Positions 1 to 8,438 of a stretch of 64,000 bases of DNA are shown here, one piece after another. Under the pieces are notes generated by a model, which saw only the letters and a list, made by a program, of their open reading frames with translations, searched no databases and was not told where the DNA came from. The position numbers and the translations under genes are program-made. Numbering within the stretch: the stretch's first letter is position 1; each line of letters starts with the position of its first letter. Source of the DNA: Ancylomarina sp963977525. Its GTDB lineage: Bacteria > Bacteroidota > Bacteroidia > Bacteroidales > Marinifilaceae. Location: positions 1 through 64,000 of the forward strand of contig CAXBPC010000009.1 of assembly GCA_963977525.1 (NCBI GenBank). The letters run 5' to 3'.

Positions 1-2453
1 AAATCGATTAAACTTGCATCTGCTACAGTCACAACACCTGTCGAAAGATCAATCTTAAAACGACCATCGGCATTATCAACTAATTCGTAGGTAATATTGT
101 CGCCATCGGCATCAGTAGCCAAGGCTGTGATATGAACAAGTGCGTCTGCCAATACATTCTCACTAATTGAGTTGGCAGCTGGGTCATTATCTATCAAGTT
201 TGCAATTGCGTGATCTCCATCAATAATTGTTATTATTGCGCTTTGCTCTCCATTTTCTATCGCATTGATTACTGAAGATATTGAAACATAGACAGTTTCA
301 TCTTCTTCATTCAAAATATCTTTAATAGAAGAGAGTTCTATTACACCTCTAGATTCTCCAACTGGAATCTCAATAGTTGTTGAGTTTGTTGCATTAAGTC
401 CAGGAGTTAAATTGTAATCAATTCCTTCTGCCGTACCCGAATAAATAAGATTTATAGTTACTGGTACTAATGTTGGGTAGTTTAAGTCAACTATAATTTC
501 TAAACTTTCCTCATTTTCCTGAATTATCGATTTAGAAACAGACAAACTAACCTCTGCTAAAGGAGCGACTCCAAAATTCTGATCGTAATACTCAACTCCT
601 GAAGAATACACCGTATATGATCGTGGGTTTACTCCTGTAATTGCGTTAGGATCATTACTAACTTCGATAAGATATTGGCGACCAATTTGTGGTTCAAAAA
701 TGAAATTGCCTAAATCACCATTATAGCCAAGAGGCTCTAAATCTTTTGTAATAAAAGTTTCAATCAGTTCATCATCTGTGTCAATCACTTTATTGTAGGT
801 TTTATCCCAATACAATCGAACATTTGCACCCATCAAAGGCAAATCGCCTGCATCCATTACACCATCACGGTTTAAATCATTAAAGACTGTTCCGCTGATT
901 GTTCCTGGTTCAAAAAGAGCACAATCACGAGTTTGCTCAAGTTTAAGTGTAGTTACAACTCCGGAACTATATGAATGCCAATACGTATTTATCGAATTCT
1001 CATTACCATAATCATAGTCAAACCAATTATGACTTGGTGCTTTTTCACCCGTCAAATCAACTTTTAGTTGACCGCCAGGAAGGGATTCCTGAATTTCACT
1101 ATCGTCCCAATAAAGCTTAGGCGTATATGAAGTTGGGGTTGTAGGACGTACAGTTCTTGGAATGATACCTCGAGTCAGATGTTCCACATCATACATAGGA
1201 AAATGAAAAGTTCCCAGAAAATAATCGAATACACAGGACACTGAGTTCAATTCCACATCAGAAACAGGATTCCCTAATCCGTCTAAACCGTCCCATTGAA
1301 TATCACGTATCAAAATTCCTTCTTCATTTGGGAAAGGGTTCGATAAAGTTGTTACGATACGATCTCTTGTGTCAGGATCATATTTATTATTGGATCCATG
1401 AAAATCAAGAAGTAAATCAATTCGTCCATTATTTGTGACGGCAACACGGAAAAAATATTTCCCATCACAACCAAACAAACGCGGATATTCACTTCCCCCT
1501 CCAGTTATAAACTGACCATAACCTTCAGCTGATGGATAAACTGTTTCATCTGGTTCATTTAAGAAAATTTTAAATTCGGGGGACAGCCTATTCTCATCTT
1601 CAACAGATCTTCTATTCACTTCAAAATCAGGCGTATTCATTGTCCCTTTAGAGTTAAATGCTAAATTAAAACGAGCTCCTCTAAATCCGGAATCCTCAAA
1701 ATCTACTTCAGTCACATAACCTCCAGTATAAGATGTAGATTCGGCATAACTGTAAACCTTCCCATTAAAATCTCTATCGTACCAATAAGTTGAGATACGT
1801 GGAGAAACTAAAGCCCATTGCTTAGCATAAACTCTTCCGTCTATAGCTTTGGGACTTCCCCCTTTTGTGGCTACTGTAATATCCCACCACTCCGTATAAA
1901 TAGGTCTCTTTTTATTTGTAGCCTGAGCTGCACTAAATTCGATATAATAATCTCCAGCCCCACTTGATGGATAAAAAACAAAAGCATCATAACCTCCTGA
2001 TCCACACACCTGATTCGGACCTTTCTTTACTTGTTCTAAGGATGTAATCATACTTTCAGGAACCTTTTCACCATTATGTGAGCCCACATTAGGCCAAACA
2101 ACAATCCCATTAGGATCCTTAATACGCATCCAAGTATTAACATTGTTTCCAGATGAATTTGATGGGGTATGCCCACTGTTTACAAATTGAGAAAATCCGA
2201 AATAAACTAGCTCATTTGCAGGGTCCTGAATATGAATATAAAGTCTCTCGGTATCCTTACTATCATAGTTGCCAAAATTACCGTGTTTAGCATCATTAAA
2301 GGCCGTATAAACCCTATCGTCTGCTTTGGGAGCTAACTGCTTTGTACCTTCAGCATAAACATCTGGAGTACCTATGCACAATATAACAATCAAGATAGTG
2401 GCTATCCTTTCAAACCATTTATGAATCTCAGTATATGAGTATAAATTCTTCAT
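1..2453 (-). CDS. Large secreted multidomain surface protein (SdrD-B, Calx-beta, cadherin-like), C-terminus outside window
   Basis: The minus-strand frame is open from the ATG at 2451-2453 to the window edge, giving at least 817 residues with the stop outside the window. The N-terminus has a signal peptide of about 35 residues with a hydrophobic core (ATILIVILCIG) ending near VYA. Residues 40-500 look like a beta-rich ectodomain. About 515-605 match an SdrD B-like domain (SGTVFNDLNRDGVMDAGD). About 635-735 resemble a Calx-beta domain (SKSIIQENEESLEI), followed by a cadherin-like repeat (ITALATDADGDNITYEL). It lies 178 bp after the OmpA-family gene and a PorP/SprF gene on the same strand, so a type IX secretion route is likely. 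The sorting domain that would prove this is outside the window. Adhesin or matrix function is inferred. Confidence 0.85.
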   Translation of the reverse strand, partial: MKNLYSYTEIHKWFERIATILIVILCIGTPDVYAEGTKQLAPKADDRVYTAFNDAKHGNFGNYDSKDTERLYIHIQDPANELVYFGFSQFVNSGHTPSNSSGNNVNTWMRIKDPNGIVVWPNVGSHNGEKVPESMITSLEQVKKGPNQVCGSGGYDAFVFYPSSGAGDYYIEFSAAQATNKKRPIYTEWWDITVATKGGSPKAIDGRVYAKQWALVSPRISTYWYDRDFNGKVYSYAESTSYTGGYVTEVDFEDSGFRGARFNLAFNSKGTMNTPDFEVNRRSVEDENRLSPEFKIFLNEPDETVYPSAEGYGQFITGGGSEYPRLFGCDGKYFFRVAVTNNGRIDLLLDFHGSNNKYDPDTRDRIVTTLSNPFPNEEGILIRDIQWDGLDGLGNPVSDVELNSVSCVFDYFLGTFHFPMYDVEHLTRGIIPRTVRPTTPTSYTPKLYWDDSEIQESLPGGQLKVDLTGEKAPSHNWFDYDYGNENSINTYWHSYSSGVVTTLKLEQTRDCALFEPGTISGTVFNDLNRDGVMDAGDLPLMGANVRLYWDKTYNKVIDTDDELIETFITKDLEPLGYNGDLGNFIFEPQIGRQYLIEVSNDPNAITGVNPRSYTVYSSGVEYYDQNFGVAPLAEVSLSVSKSIIQENEESLEIIVDLNYPTLVPVTINLIYSGTAEGIDYNLTPGLNATNSTTIEIPVGESRGVIELSSIKDILNEEDETVYVSISSVINAIENGEQSAIITIIDGDHAIANLIDNDPAANSISENVLADALVHITALATDADGDNITYELVDNADGRFKIDLSTGVVTVADASLID

Positions 2454-2630
2454 ATCATTATGTATTTTGGTAGTTCTATCTCAAAAAAATCCATCAACAC
2501 TAACTACCTATATTCTGAAATTACAATTCGCTTCAGAAACGACGTTAAGGATGTCAAACACCCATCAATAAAATATTTAATAGGACATCATCCTATTCAA
2601 AAAGATTTATGATTCAAATTATAAATCATA

Positions 2631-4808
2631 TTAACGATCACTTTTTTGTTCATCTAGAAATGTATTCAAGTCAAAATCGACACATCGATTTATTCGATAC
2701 CAGTCTTGTAATGTTTGCCCTTCTACTCTATCGAATGGCGAACTCTCACCTAGAGCAAGAATAACGACTCGCTTGATATCGACACCTCCTTTAACAAAAA
2801 ACTCTCGTGTTGCAGCAGCTCGTCTAAAAGCCAATGCATCATTATACTCTGATGTACCACGAGCATCAGCCCTTGCCACAAGAGTTACCATCAGTTTATC
2901 GTTCTTCTTTAAAAGATCAACAACTTTATTTATATTATCAAAAGCTTCGGCTTTCACATCTGATTTATCAAAATCAAAATAAACTGTGGCCAATTCTTCT
3001 GGTAAAAATTCATTTTCAATATCCTTATCAGTCATCAAACGCATGGCTAATTCATGATTGATATTTGCAACACTATCACTATAGAAAAAACTAAAATCGA
3101 GAGCATAAAAACCATCCTTTTTAGCAAATACTCTGTAATTAACATTTCTATCCAATTTTACTGCATAATTACCAAGTCCCAATTCAGGGTGGAGATCAAT
3201 AATCTCGGGTTCTATAATTTGAAGAATATCTGGAACCAATAATTCACCACTAGCGATATTCTTGGTTACAAAGTTCACTTTAACACTTGGTAGATCTGGG
3301 CGTTCTTTCATCTTAAAAAAATGCGTCATTTCTGGATCAAGGATATGACTATACAAAACTGTATCTATTGGATAATAACCTACTTTTTCTATTAAGATCT
3401 GATAAGCCTGTTCGCCTTTAACATCAAATGAATATTGATGCTTTTCATTATCAAAACTAACCTCAATTCCTTTAGGTTTTATAAGACTAATTTGATCTGG
3501 AATCACAAAATTTTTATCTAGAGAATCTTTTATCACAAGATTTACTCTGTTGTCATGTTCAATTTCAAAACTATAAATATCATCTTCACCCAATCCCCCA
3601 GTTCTATTCGATGCAAAATGACCAACCCGACCATCAGGATGTAGAACTAAAGAGAAATCATCAGCACTAGAATTCAGAGGAGAACCTAAGTGTCCAGCAT
3701 TGAAATCCTGACTATCTGTATTAATAACATATAAGTCTAGGCCTCCCTTGCCTGCATGACCATTCGATGAAAAGAATAAAGAGTTTCTAGAATTAAAATA
3801 AGGGAACATCTCATTACCTTTCGTATTTACTCTCTCACCCAAATTTTCAGGTTTCGACCATTCACCATCAATCAAGTAACTTCGATATAAATCAGTCCCA
3901 CCAAATCCACCTGGCATATTAGACACGAAATACAAAACTTGTCCATCATTAGAAAGACTAGGATGGCCCACTGAATAATCATCACTATTATATGGAAACT
4001 CAGCACTGATCTTCCATCTCCCCTTTTTTTCTTCAGCAATAAATATTTTTAGATTATTAACTCCGTTTTCATCCCGTTTCAACTTCCCTTTAAAATAATT
4101 ACTTCTGGTAAAGAACATTTTCTTGAAATCAGAAAAGAAGCAAATAGCGCCTTCATGAAATTTGGATCCAATACCATTTCCAAAACGAACAATTTGATTT
4201 TTAAGCTCCTTAGTATCATCATATATAAACAAGTCCAAAAAGAACTCACCATTCCAATCGTATTTATCACCTCTGAAATCTTTACTTTGGCGACCAGAAC
4301 TGAAAATCACATTCTCCTTAAAATAGGTAGGAGAAAAATCCGCATAAATTGAATTAAAAGGAGAAGTTGACAATTCACAAATAAGATCTTTGAGGGTTTC
4401 TTTCTCAAATTTCTTCACATTCTCAACTTCTTTCTGAATTCCCTTATCATCAGGATATTTATCAAGGTATTGTTGATAAATAAGTCTAGCTTTTCCATAT
4501 CGACCTCTCTCTTTCAAAAAGTCACCCAGTAGAATAAAATCTGAATCCTCTTTATTTTCATGCTCAATCAACAACTCAAAATACTCAGTCGCTTTATCGT
4601 TATGGTTCATTTTATGATACGATTTAGCTAATCTTCTCAATACATAAGCATTTTCAGAATCGTGTTTTAATGCATATTCATAATATTCAATAGCTTTCTT
4701 ATAATTAAAATCATCAAACTCACGGTCACCCGAACGCACAGATAATTTCTGTGAGAAAGAAGCTGATGAAATAGCTAAAAGAATGAAGAATAATACAAAC
4801 TTATTCAT
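2631..4808 (-). CDS. OmpA-family outer-membrane protein with TPR and PD40 repeats
   Basis: 725 residues. The order is a signal peptide (1-20), TPR repeats (about 30-105), a PD40/WD40-like beta-propeller region (about 155-410, with repeated phrases of the form SxDGxxLYFxSN), beta-rich modules (420-600), and a C-terminal OmpA peptidoglycan-binding domain (606-720). In the last domain D648 and R662/R663 sit where the family binds diaminopimelate. This architecture is shared by PorE and by SprD-type proteins encoded beside type IX adhesins. The gene starts 25 bp after the PorP/SprF gene and precedes the large adhesin, so the three probably form one operon that anchors or exports the adhesin. The function is inferred from family and context. 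Confidence 0.88.
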   Translation of the reverse strand: MNKFVLFFILLAISSASFSQKLSVRSGDREFDDFNYKKAIEYYEYALKHDSENAYVLRRLAKSYHKMNHNDKATEYFELLIEHENKEDSDFILLGDFLKERGRYGKARLIYQQYLDKYPDDKGIQKEVENVKKFEKETLKDLICELSTSPFNSIYADFSPTYFKENVIFSSGRQSKDFRGDKYDWNGEFFLDLFIYDDTKELKNQIVRFGNGIGSKFHEGAICFFSDFKKMFFTRSNYFKGKLKRDENGVNNLKIFIAEEKKGRWKISAEFPYNSDDYSVGHPSLSNDGQVLYFVSNMPGGFGGTDLYRSYLIDGEWSKPENLGERVNTKGNEMFPYFNSRNSLFFSSNGHAGKGGLDLYVINTDSQDFNAGHLGSPLNSSADDFSLVLHPDGRVGHFASNRTGGLGEDDIYSFEIEHDNRVNLVIKDSLDKNFVIPDQISLIKPKGIEVSFDNEKHQYSFDVKGEQAYQILIEKVGYYPIDTVLYSHILDPEMTHFFKMKERPDLPSVKVNFVTKNIASGELLVPDILQIIEPEIIDLHPELGLGNYAVKLDRNVNYRVFAKKDGFYALDFSFFYSDSVANINHELAMRLMTDKDIENEFLPEELATVYFDFDKSDVKAEAFDNINKVVDLLKKNDKLMVTLVARADARGTSEYNDALAFRRAAATREFFVKGGVDIKRVVILALGESSPFDRVEGQTLQDWYRINRCVDFDLNTFLDEQKSDR

Positions 4809-4833
4809 AATATATTGTCAATTTTATAATGTT

Positions 4834-5754
4834 CTAGAAATAACGAGGAGACCTCAATCTCTTGGATTTAAACACAATATCATAACTCATAGAGATTTCA
4901 TGTGAGCCATGAGTACGTCTTGATAATTTTGAAACAGCAACATCATACGAATAACCCAATCGGAGTTGATTGTTAATATTAACCTGAAAAATACCTGCTA
5001 CAGAATCCTCGTTCCTAAATGAGGTTCCTAGCCAAAATCGGTCTAAAAAAATAGCCATAGCTGATAAATCCCATGAAAGTCTAGATCCTTGCGTCGCTTT
5101 TAATAGCATTGTCGGCTTAAACTTTATAAACGGATTAACCTTTACTACATAGCCAGCCATTAAAAAATAATGTAATTTGCTTTTGTCTAGTTTAGCACTT
5201 GATATTCCGCCACTCTTAATTTCTGTTTGAAGCAGCTTTGGTATAGAAAAGCCAACAAAAAAATCTTCACCATAAACATAAGTACCAACACCAAAATTAG
5301 GGAGTACATCGTTATTAAGTTCCTGTATCAAAGGATCGTATTGATCTACAACTCTGGAATTTGTTAAATCAACTTTTTGATGAGTTAAACCTGCCTTCAA
5401 TCCAAAATTCATAAATACGGTTTTGGCTAACTTAATCTTGTAAGAAAGATCAACTCCAACATCTGTACTTTTTTCAGGACCGATAACGTCTGTTTCCAGA
5501 GTTAAACCGACTCCCATATTGAAAAATGAAATTGGAGAATTAATAGAAAGAACAGCACTTTTGGGTGCACCCTCTAAACCAACCCACTGCTTTCTTGCTA
5601 TTCCCAGAATCTGTGTAGATCCTCTTGAACCAGCATAGGCAGGATTGATAGACGAAGGGTAATTCTGATATTGGGTAAACATTTTATCTTGTTGCCCAAA
5701 ACTAGAAATCACGAACCCCATCAAGAGTAGTAATATGACAAATAGTTTTTTCAT
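4834..5754 (-). CDS. PorP/SprF family type IX secretion outer-membrane protein
   Basis: 306 residues with a signal peptide (MKKLFVILLLLMGFVISSFG) and the family's conserved start of the mature protein (QQDKMFTQYQNYPSSINPAYAGSR, residues 21-44), followed by alternating beta strands. PorP/SprF proteins are outer-membrane beta-barrels that work with the type IX secretion system. SprF-type members pair with one large gliding adhesin. Here it is first of three co-directional genes, before the OmpA-family protein and the large surface protein, so it is probably the dedicated partner of that protein. In Flavobacterium johnsoniae sprF follows sprB, so the order is reversed here. Confidence 0.9.
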   Translation of the reverse strand: MKKLFVILLLLMGFVISSFGQQDKMFTQYQNYPSSINPAYAGSRGSTQILGIARKQWVGLEGAPKSAVLSINSPISFFNMGVGLTLETDVIGPEKSTDVGVDLSYKIKLAKTVFMNFGLKAGLTHQKVDLTNSRVVDQYDPLIQELNNDVLPNFGVGTYVYGEDFFVGFSIPKLLQTEIKSGGISSAKLDKSKLHYFLMAGYVVKVNPFIKFKPTMLLKATQGSRLSWDLSAMAIFLDRFWLGTSFRNEDSVAGIFQVNINNQLRLGYSYDVAVSKLSRRTHGSHEISMSYDIVFKSKRLRSPRYF

Positions 5755-6136
5755 TTTAATTACAGCATCACATCTTTAGTTTTTAAAAAAATAAAGACGT
5801 CTTTAACAGTGTATTATATAGTTGATTATAGTATGGTTGAAATAAAAAGGTACACAAAAGTCTTAATTTTTTCCAATTTATCAATACCAATTACATGAAC
5901 TGATCTTATGTTTACATGAAAAGCAATTGTCAAGAGTTAAAAAAAAAATCATTCAAAATTGCTTACACTAAAAACCAGATTCAAACATAAATATTCATTT
6001 ATGATAATAATTACAATTTCTGTATTGCGACTATCCATCTAAAAATCTGTTCATTATTTTATTAATTTATCGACAAGCCCTTTGACAAGAAATATTACAT
6101 TTGCTAATTAGATTTGTGAATCAAAATTTCAATCCA
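5755..6136. other. Divergent intergenic region with upstream signals of two genes
   Basis: This AT-rich stretch separates the minus-strand PorP/SprF operon from the plus-strand thioesterase gene. A Bacteroidota -7 box is visible at its right end (listed separately). I see no RNA gene, repeat or additional reading frame with coding character. Confidence 0.6.
6096..6103 (+). promoter_or_regulatory. TAnnTTTG -7 box (TACATTTG) of the thioesterase gene
   Basis: TACATTTG fits the Bacteroidota -7 consensus exactly. A TTTG at 6081-6084 is too close to be a canonical -33 box. The position matters because it overlaps the TTG at 6101. A start there is therefore unlikely, and the ATG at 6137 is preferred. 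Confidence 0.55.
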
Positions 6137-6616
6137 ATGAAAAAAATAATAAACCCTTTTTTAGATGGCAATAATGGCAACTGTTTTGGTTGCTCTCCTC
6201 ACAACAGTAATGGATTGAGAATGGACTTTTTCGAAGATGGTGAATACATCATTGCAGAATGGGAGCCACAAGCACATCTTTCTGGTTTTAAGAATGTTTT
6301 ACACGGAGGTATACAAGCTACCATTATGGATGAAATAGCAAGTTGGGTTGTATTTGTAAAATGTCAAACTAGTGGAGTAACTACAGAGCTTAATGCAAAA
6401 TTCCGTGGAGCCGTTTTAACAGATCATGGTAAGATTACGGTAAGAGCAAAATTGATTTCTCAAGAAAAGAAGTTTGCAAAGATACACACCGAAATACTTG
6501 ATCATAATGGAAAACTTGGCTCACAAGCAGAAGTTACTTATATGATTTTCCCTCAAGAAATGGCAAAAAAGAAATTCGAATATCCAGGCGTGGAGGCGTT
6601 CTACGAATCTGAATAA
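6137..6616 (+). CDS. PaaI-family hotdog-fold acyl-CoA thioesterase
   Basis: 159 residues from the ATG at 6137. The frame is open from a TTG at 6101, but that codon lies in the promoter -7 box. The PaaI/YdiI-type hotdog signature is clear: GNCFGCSPHNSNGL (about 12-25), then HGGIQATIMDEIASW (about 56-70), where HGG and the acidic residue in the helix form the catalytic region. The C-terminal half is the usual five-stranded sheet. Enzymes of this family hydrolyse small aromatic or acyl-CoA thioesters in the cytosol. The exact substrate cannot be read from sequence. It stands alone between a divergent operon and the next promoter. Confidence 0.85.
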   Translation: MKKIINPFLDGNNGNCFGCSPHNSNGLRMDFFEDGEYIIAEWEPQAHLSGFKNVLHGGIQATIMDEIASWVVFVKCQTSGVTTELNAKFRGAVLTDHGKITVRAKLISQEKKFAKIHTEILDHNGKLGSQAEVTYMIFPQEMAKKKFEYPGVEAFYESE

Positions 6617-6691
6617 CAACTCTTTTTTTAATACATATTAAACTCATTAGAAAAATTCACAAACTATATCGAATCTAAATTCAGATACTAT

Positions 6692-6724
6692 TTTGGATTT
6701 CAAATAAAAAAAAAGCTATTTTTG
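6692..6724 (+). promoter_or_regulatory. Promoter TTTG-N21-TATTTTTG for the purine-uptake operon
   Basis: TTTG at 6692-6695 and TATTTTTG at 6717-6724 are separated by 21 nt, an exact match to the Bacteroidota -33/-7 pattern. Transcription would begin near 6730, leaving a leader of about 270 nt before the HAD gene at 7001. Confidence 0.65.
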
Positions 6725-6729
6725 CCGCT

Positions 6730-7000
6730 TAATTATAAAGCATCATCTGGGAAACTGGTCAATCCGAATTTCTAATTCGGCCAAAAAACGAAAGGATGTA
6801 TACCATTAGTAAGCATAGCACATTAGTGCTTTCCATATCTTCTAAAAGATACCTCTCTTCCTTAAGGAGAGCGCTTACCTCCCACCTACCTTTTATTTTC
6901 ATCACAAATTATCCTAAGCAAAATATTTGCTTACATTATAATCTTGTATATGCTGATTATGTGAATATTCCAACTACTAACACATTAAACAGATACCGTT
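6730..7000 (+). promoter_or_regulatory. Long structured 5' leader before the HAD-Tsx-NCS2 operon
   Basis: The presumed leader holds a perfect 7-bp hairpin at 6764-6780 (CCGAATT/AATTCGG, 3-nt loop) and a perfect 8-bp hairpin at 6915-6933 (TAAGCAAA/TTTGCTTA, 3-nt loop). Between them are a 5-bp stem (AGCAC/GTGCT) and a pyrimidine-rich stretch. A 70-codon frame (6796-7008) overlaps the HAD start by 8 nt, but its codon use is unlike the neighbouring genes and it has no spaced ribosome site. I therefore treat it as non-coding or, less likely, as a coupling leader. The elements do not match purine, TPP or cobalamin riboswitch cores that I know. Confidence 0.4.
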
Positions 7001-7639
7001 ATGCATAGATATAAAGCCATTATTTGGGACTACAACGGCACGCTTCTCAACGATATCGAGATTGGAATTGAAAGCATCAATGCAATGTTGAACAAACGTG
7101 GCTTACCGCTACTTACTAGTGAAAGCTACCGTGAGGTATTTACTTTTCCTGTAAAAGACTATTACGAAAAAGTAGGTTTCGATTTTCAGAAAGAAGATTG
7201 GGCTATAACTGCCCAAGAATTTATTACCAACTATACAAAGCGTTTACCGCAATCAGATATTTTTCCTGAAGCACGAGTTTTGCTGGATCTATTTAAACAT
7301 CAGGGCAAGAAACAATTTATTCTTTCTGCTATGGAAATGAATATGCTTAAGGATTCAACAAAAGAATTAAATATTCAAGGTTTTTTCAACGAGATTTCTG
7401 GCATTAATGATATTTATGCGAGTTCAAAAATTGAGAACGGAAAAAATCTATTTCATAAACATCGATTAAAAGCTGAAGATGTCTGCTTTTCAGGAGACAC
7501 AGTTCACGACTACGAAGTAGCGCAAAGCTTAGGCTGCCATTGCTATTTAATAGCTTCAGGTCATCAATCTTTTGAGAAATTAAAAGCAACAGGCTGTCCC
7601 AATATTATTAAAAGCTTAAGCGATATTATTACAGAATAA
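7001..7639 (+). CDS. HAD-superfamily phosphatase (phosphoglycolate phosphatase-like)
   Basis: 212 residues. Motif I is WDYNGTLLND (residues 9-18), so nucleophile D10 is present but the usual second Asp is N12; this DxN variant is common in one HAD branch. Motif II is the ILSA segment near 106 and the lysine/acid motifs lie in the C-terminal Rossmann half (SGDTVHDYEVA). The helical cap occupies roughly residues 16-85. It probably removes phosphate from a small metabolite, with substrate unknown. It lies 50 bp before the Tsx-like gene and is likely co-transcribed with it and the purine permease, which suggests a nucleotide-related substrate. That last point is inference. Confidence 0.8.
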   Translation: MHRYKAIIWDYNGTLLNDIEIGIESINAMLNKRGLPLLTSESYREVFTFPVKDYYEKVGFDFQKEDWAITAQEFITNYTKRLPQSDIFPEARVLLDLFKHQGKKQFILSAMEMNMLKDSTKELNIQGFFNEISGINDIYASSKIENGKNLFHKHRLKAEDVCFSGDTVHDYEVAQSLGCHCYLIASGHQSFEKLKATGCPNIIKSLSDIITE

Positions 7640-7688
7640 ACAACCATTTTAGATATATCATTTATTAAAACAATCATTTATTAAACCG

Positions 7689-8360
7689 ATGAAGAAACTT
7701 CTTACAATTTTTGCAATTCTTTCAGCTTTTGCTGTAAATGCTCAAAACTTACAATTACACCGTGATTTGGAACGTGGACATTTCACAACGACTTTCGAAA
7801 TGTTTAAAATGGACAAATGGGGTAACACTTATACCTTTATTGACTTTGATTACGATGCTGAGAATGGTATCAACCAAGGTTACTTTGAAATTGCTCGTGT
7901 ATTAAAAACTGAGAAAATGCCAATTGGTCTGCATATCGAGTATAACGGTGGTGTAGGAAATGCTAACAACTTCGGCTACACAATAAATGATGCATGGATT
8001 TTTGGTTTAAATCACTCAAAAGGAAATGCTAAGTGGGGATATTCAACTTACGCAGGTTACAAAGCTATTAAAGGTGCAGATAAAGCTAACTTCCAAGTAA
8101 CAGGAACATGGTATGTAAACATGTTTAAAGGTAAAGTTACTTTTTCAGGCTTTGCTGATCTTTGGACTGAAAAAGGTAGTAAAGATGCTGTTGCAGGATT
8201 TATTGTATCAGATGATACTGTTTTCTTAGCAGAGCCTCAATTATGGTATAACGTTAACAAGCAATTCTCTTTTGGTGGTGAGCTTGAATTATCAAACAAC
8301 TTTGCTGGTGTAGAAGAATTCAAAGTACGTCCTACTTTAGCTGTTAAGTGGACCTTCTAA
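7689..8360 (+). CDS. Tsx-like nucleoside-channel outer-membrane protein (DUF5020 family)
   Basis: 223 residues with a signal peptide (MKKLLTIFAILSAFAVNAQ) and a beta-barrel pattern of alternating aromatic strands ending in a terminal aromatic (VKWTF), the outer-membrane insertion signature. Phrases such as KMDKWGNTYTFIDFDY and EPQLWYNVNKQFSFGGELELS are typical of Bacteroidota Tsx-like DUF5020 proteins. Tsx channels pass nucleosides across the outer membrane. The next gene encodes an NCS2 nucleobase permease for the inner membrane, so the pair makes a plausible two-membrane uptake route. Substrate specificity is inferred. Confidence 0.8.
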   Translation: MKKLLTIFAILSAFAVNAQNLQLHRDLERGHFTTTFEMFKMDKWGNTYTFIDFDYDAENGINQGYFEIARVLKTEKMPIGLHIEYNGGVGNANNFGYTINDAWIFGLNHSKGNAKWGYSTYAGYKAIKGADKANFQVTGTWYVNMFKGKVTFSGFADLWTEKGSKDAVAGFIVSDDTVFLAEPQLWYNVNKQFSFGGELELSNNFAGVEEFKVRPTLAVKWTF

Positions 8361-8438
8361 TCAATTCCAATATCACAATATAAATGAGCTGCAGTCCCCC
8401 ATATATTAGCGAGCTGCAATTCACAAATCTAAACTACC

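Noticed and set aside
6796..7008. 70-codon frame overlapping the start of the HAD gene
   Set aside because: Codon use differs from neighbours, there is no spaced ribosome site and no recognisable protein. It is treated as part of a structured leader.
8385..8420. Direct repeat of GAGCTGCA before the NCS2 gene
   Set aside because: Only two 8-bp copies. It is too short to support a regulatory claim.
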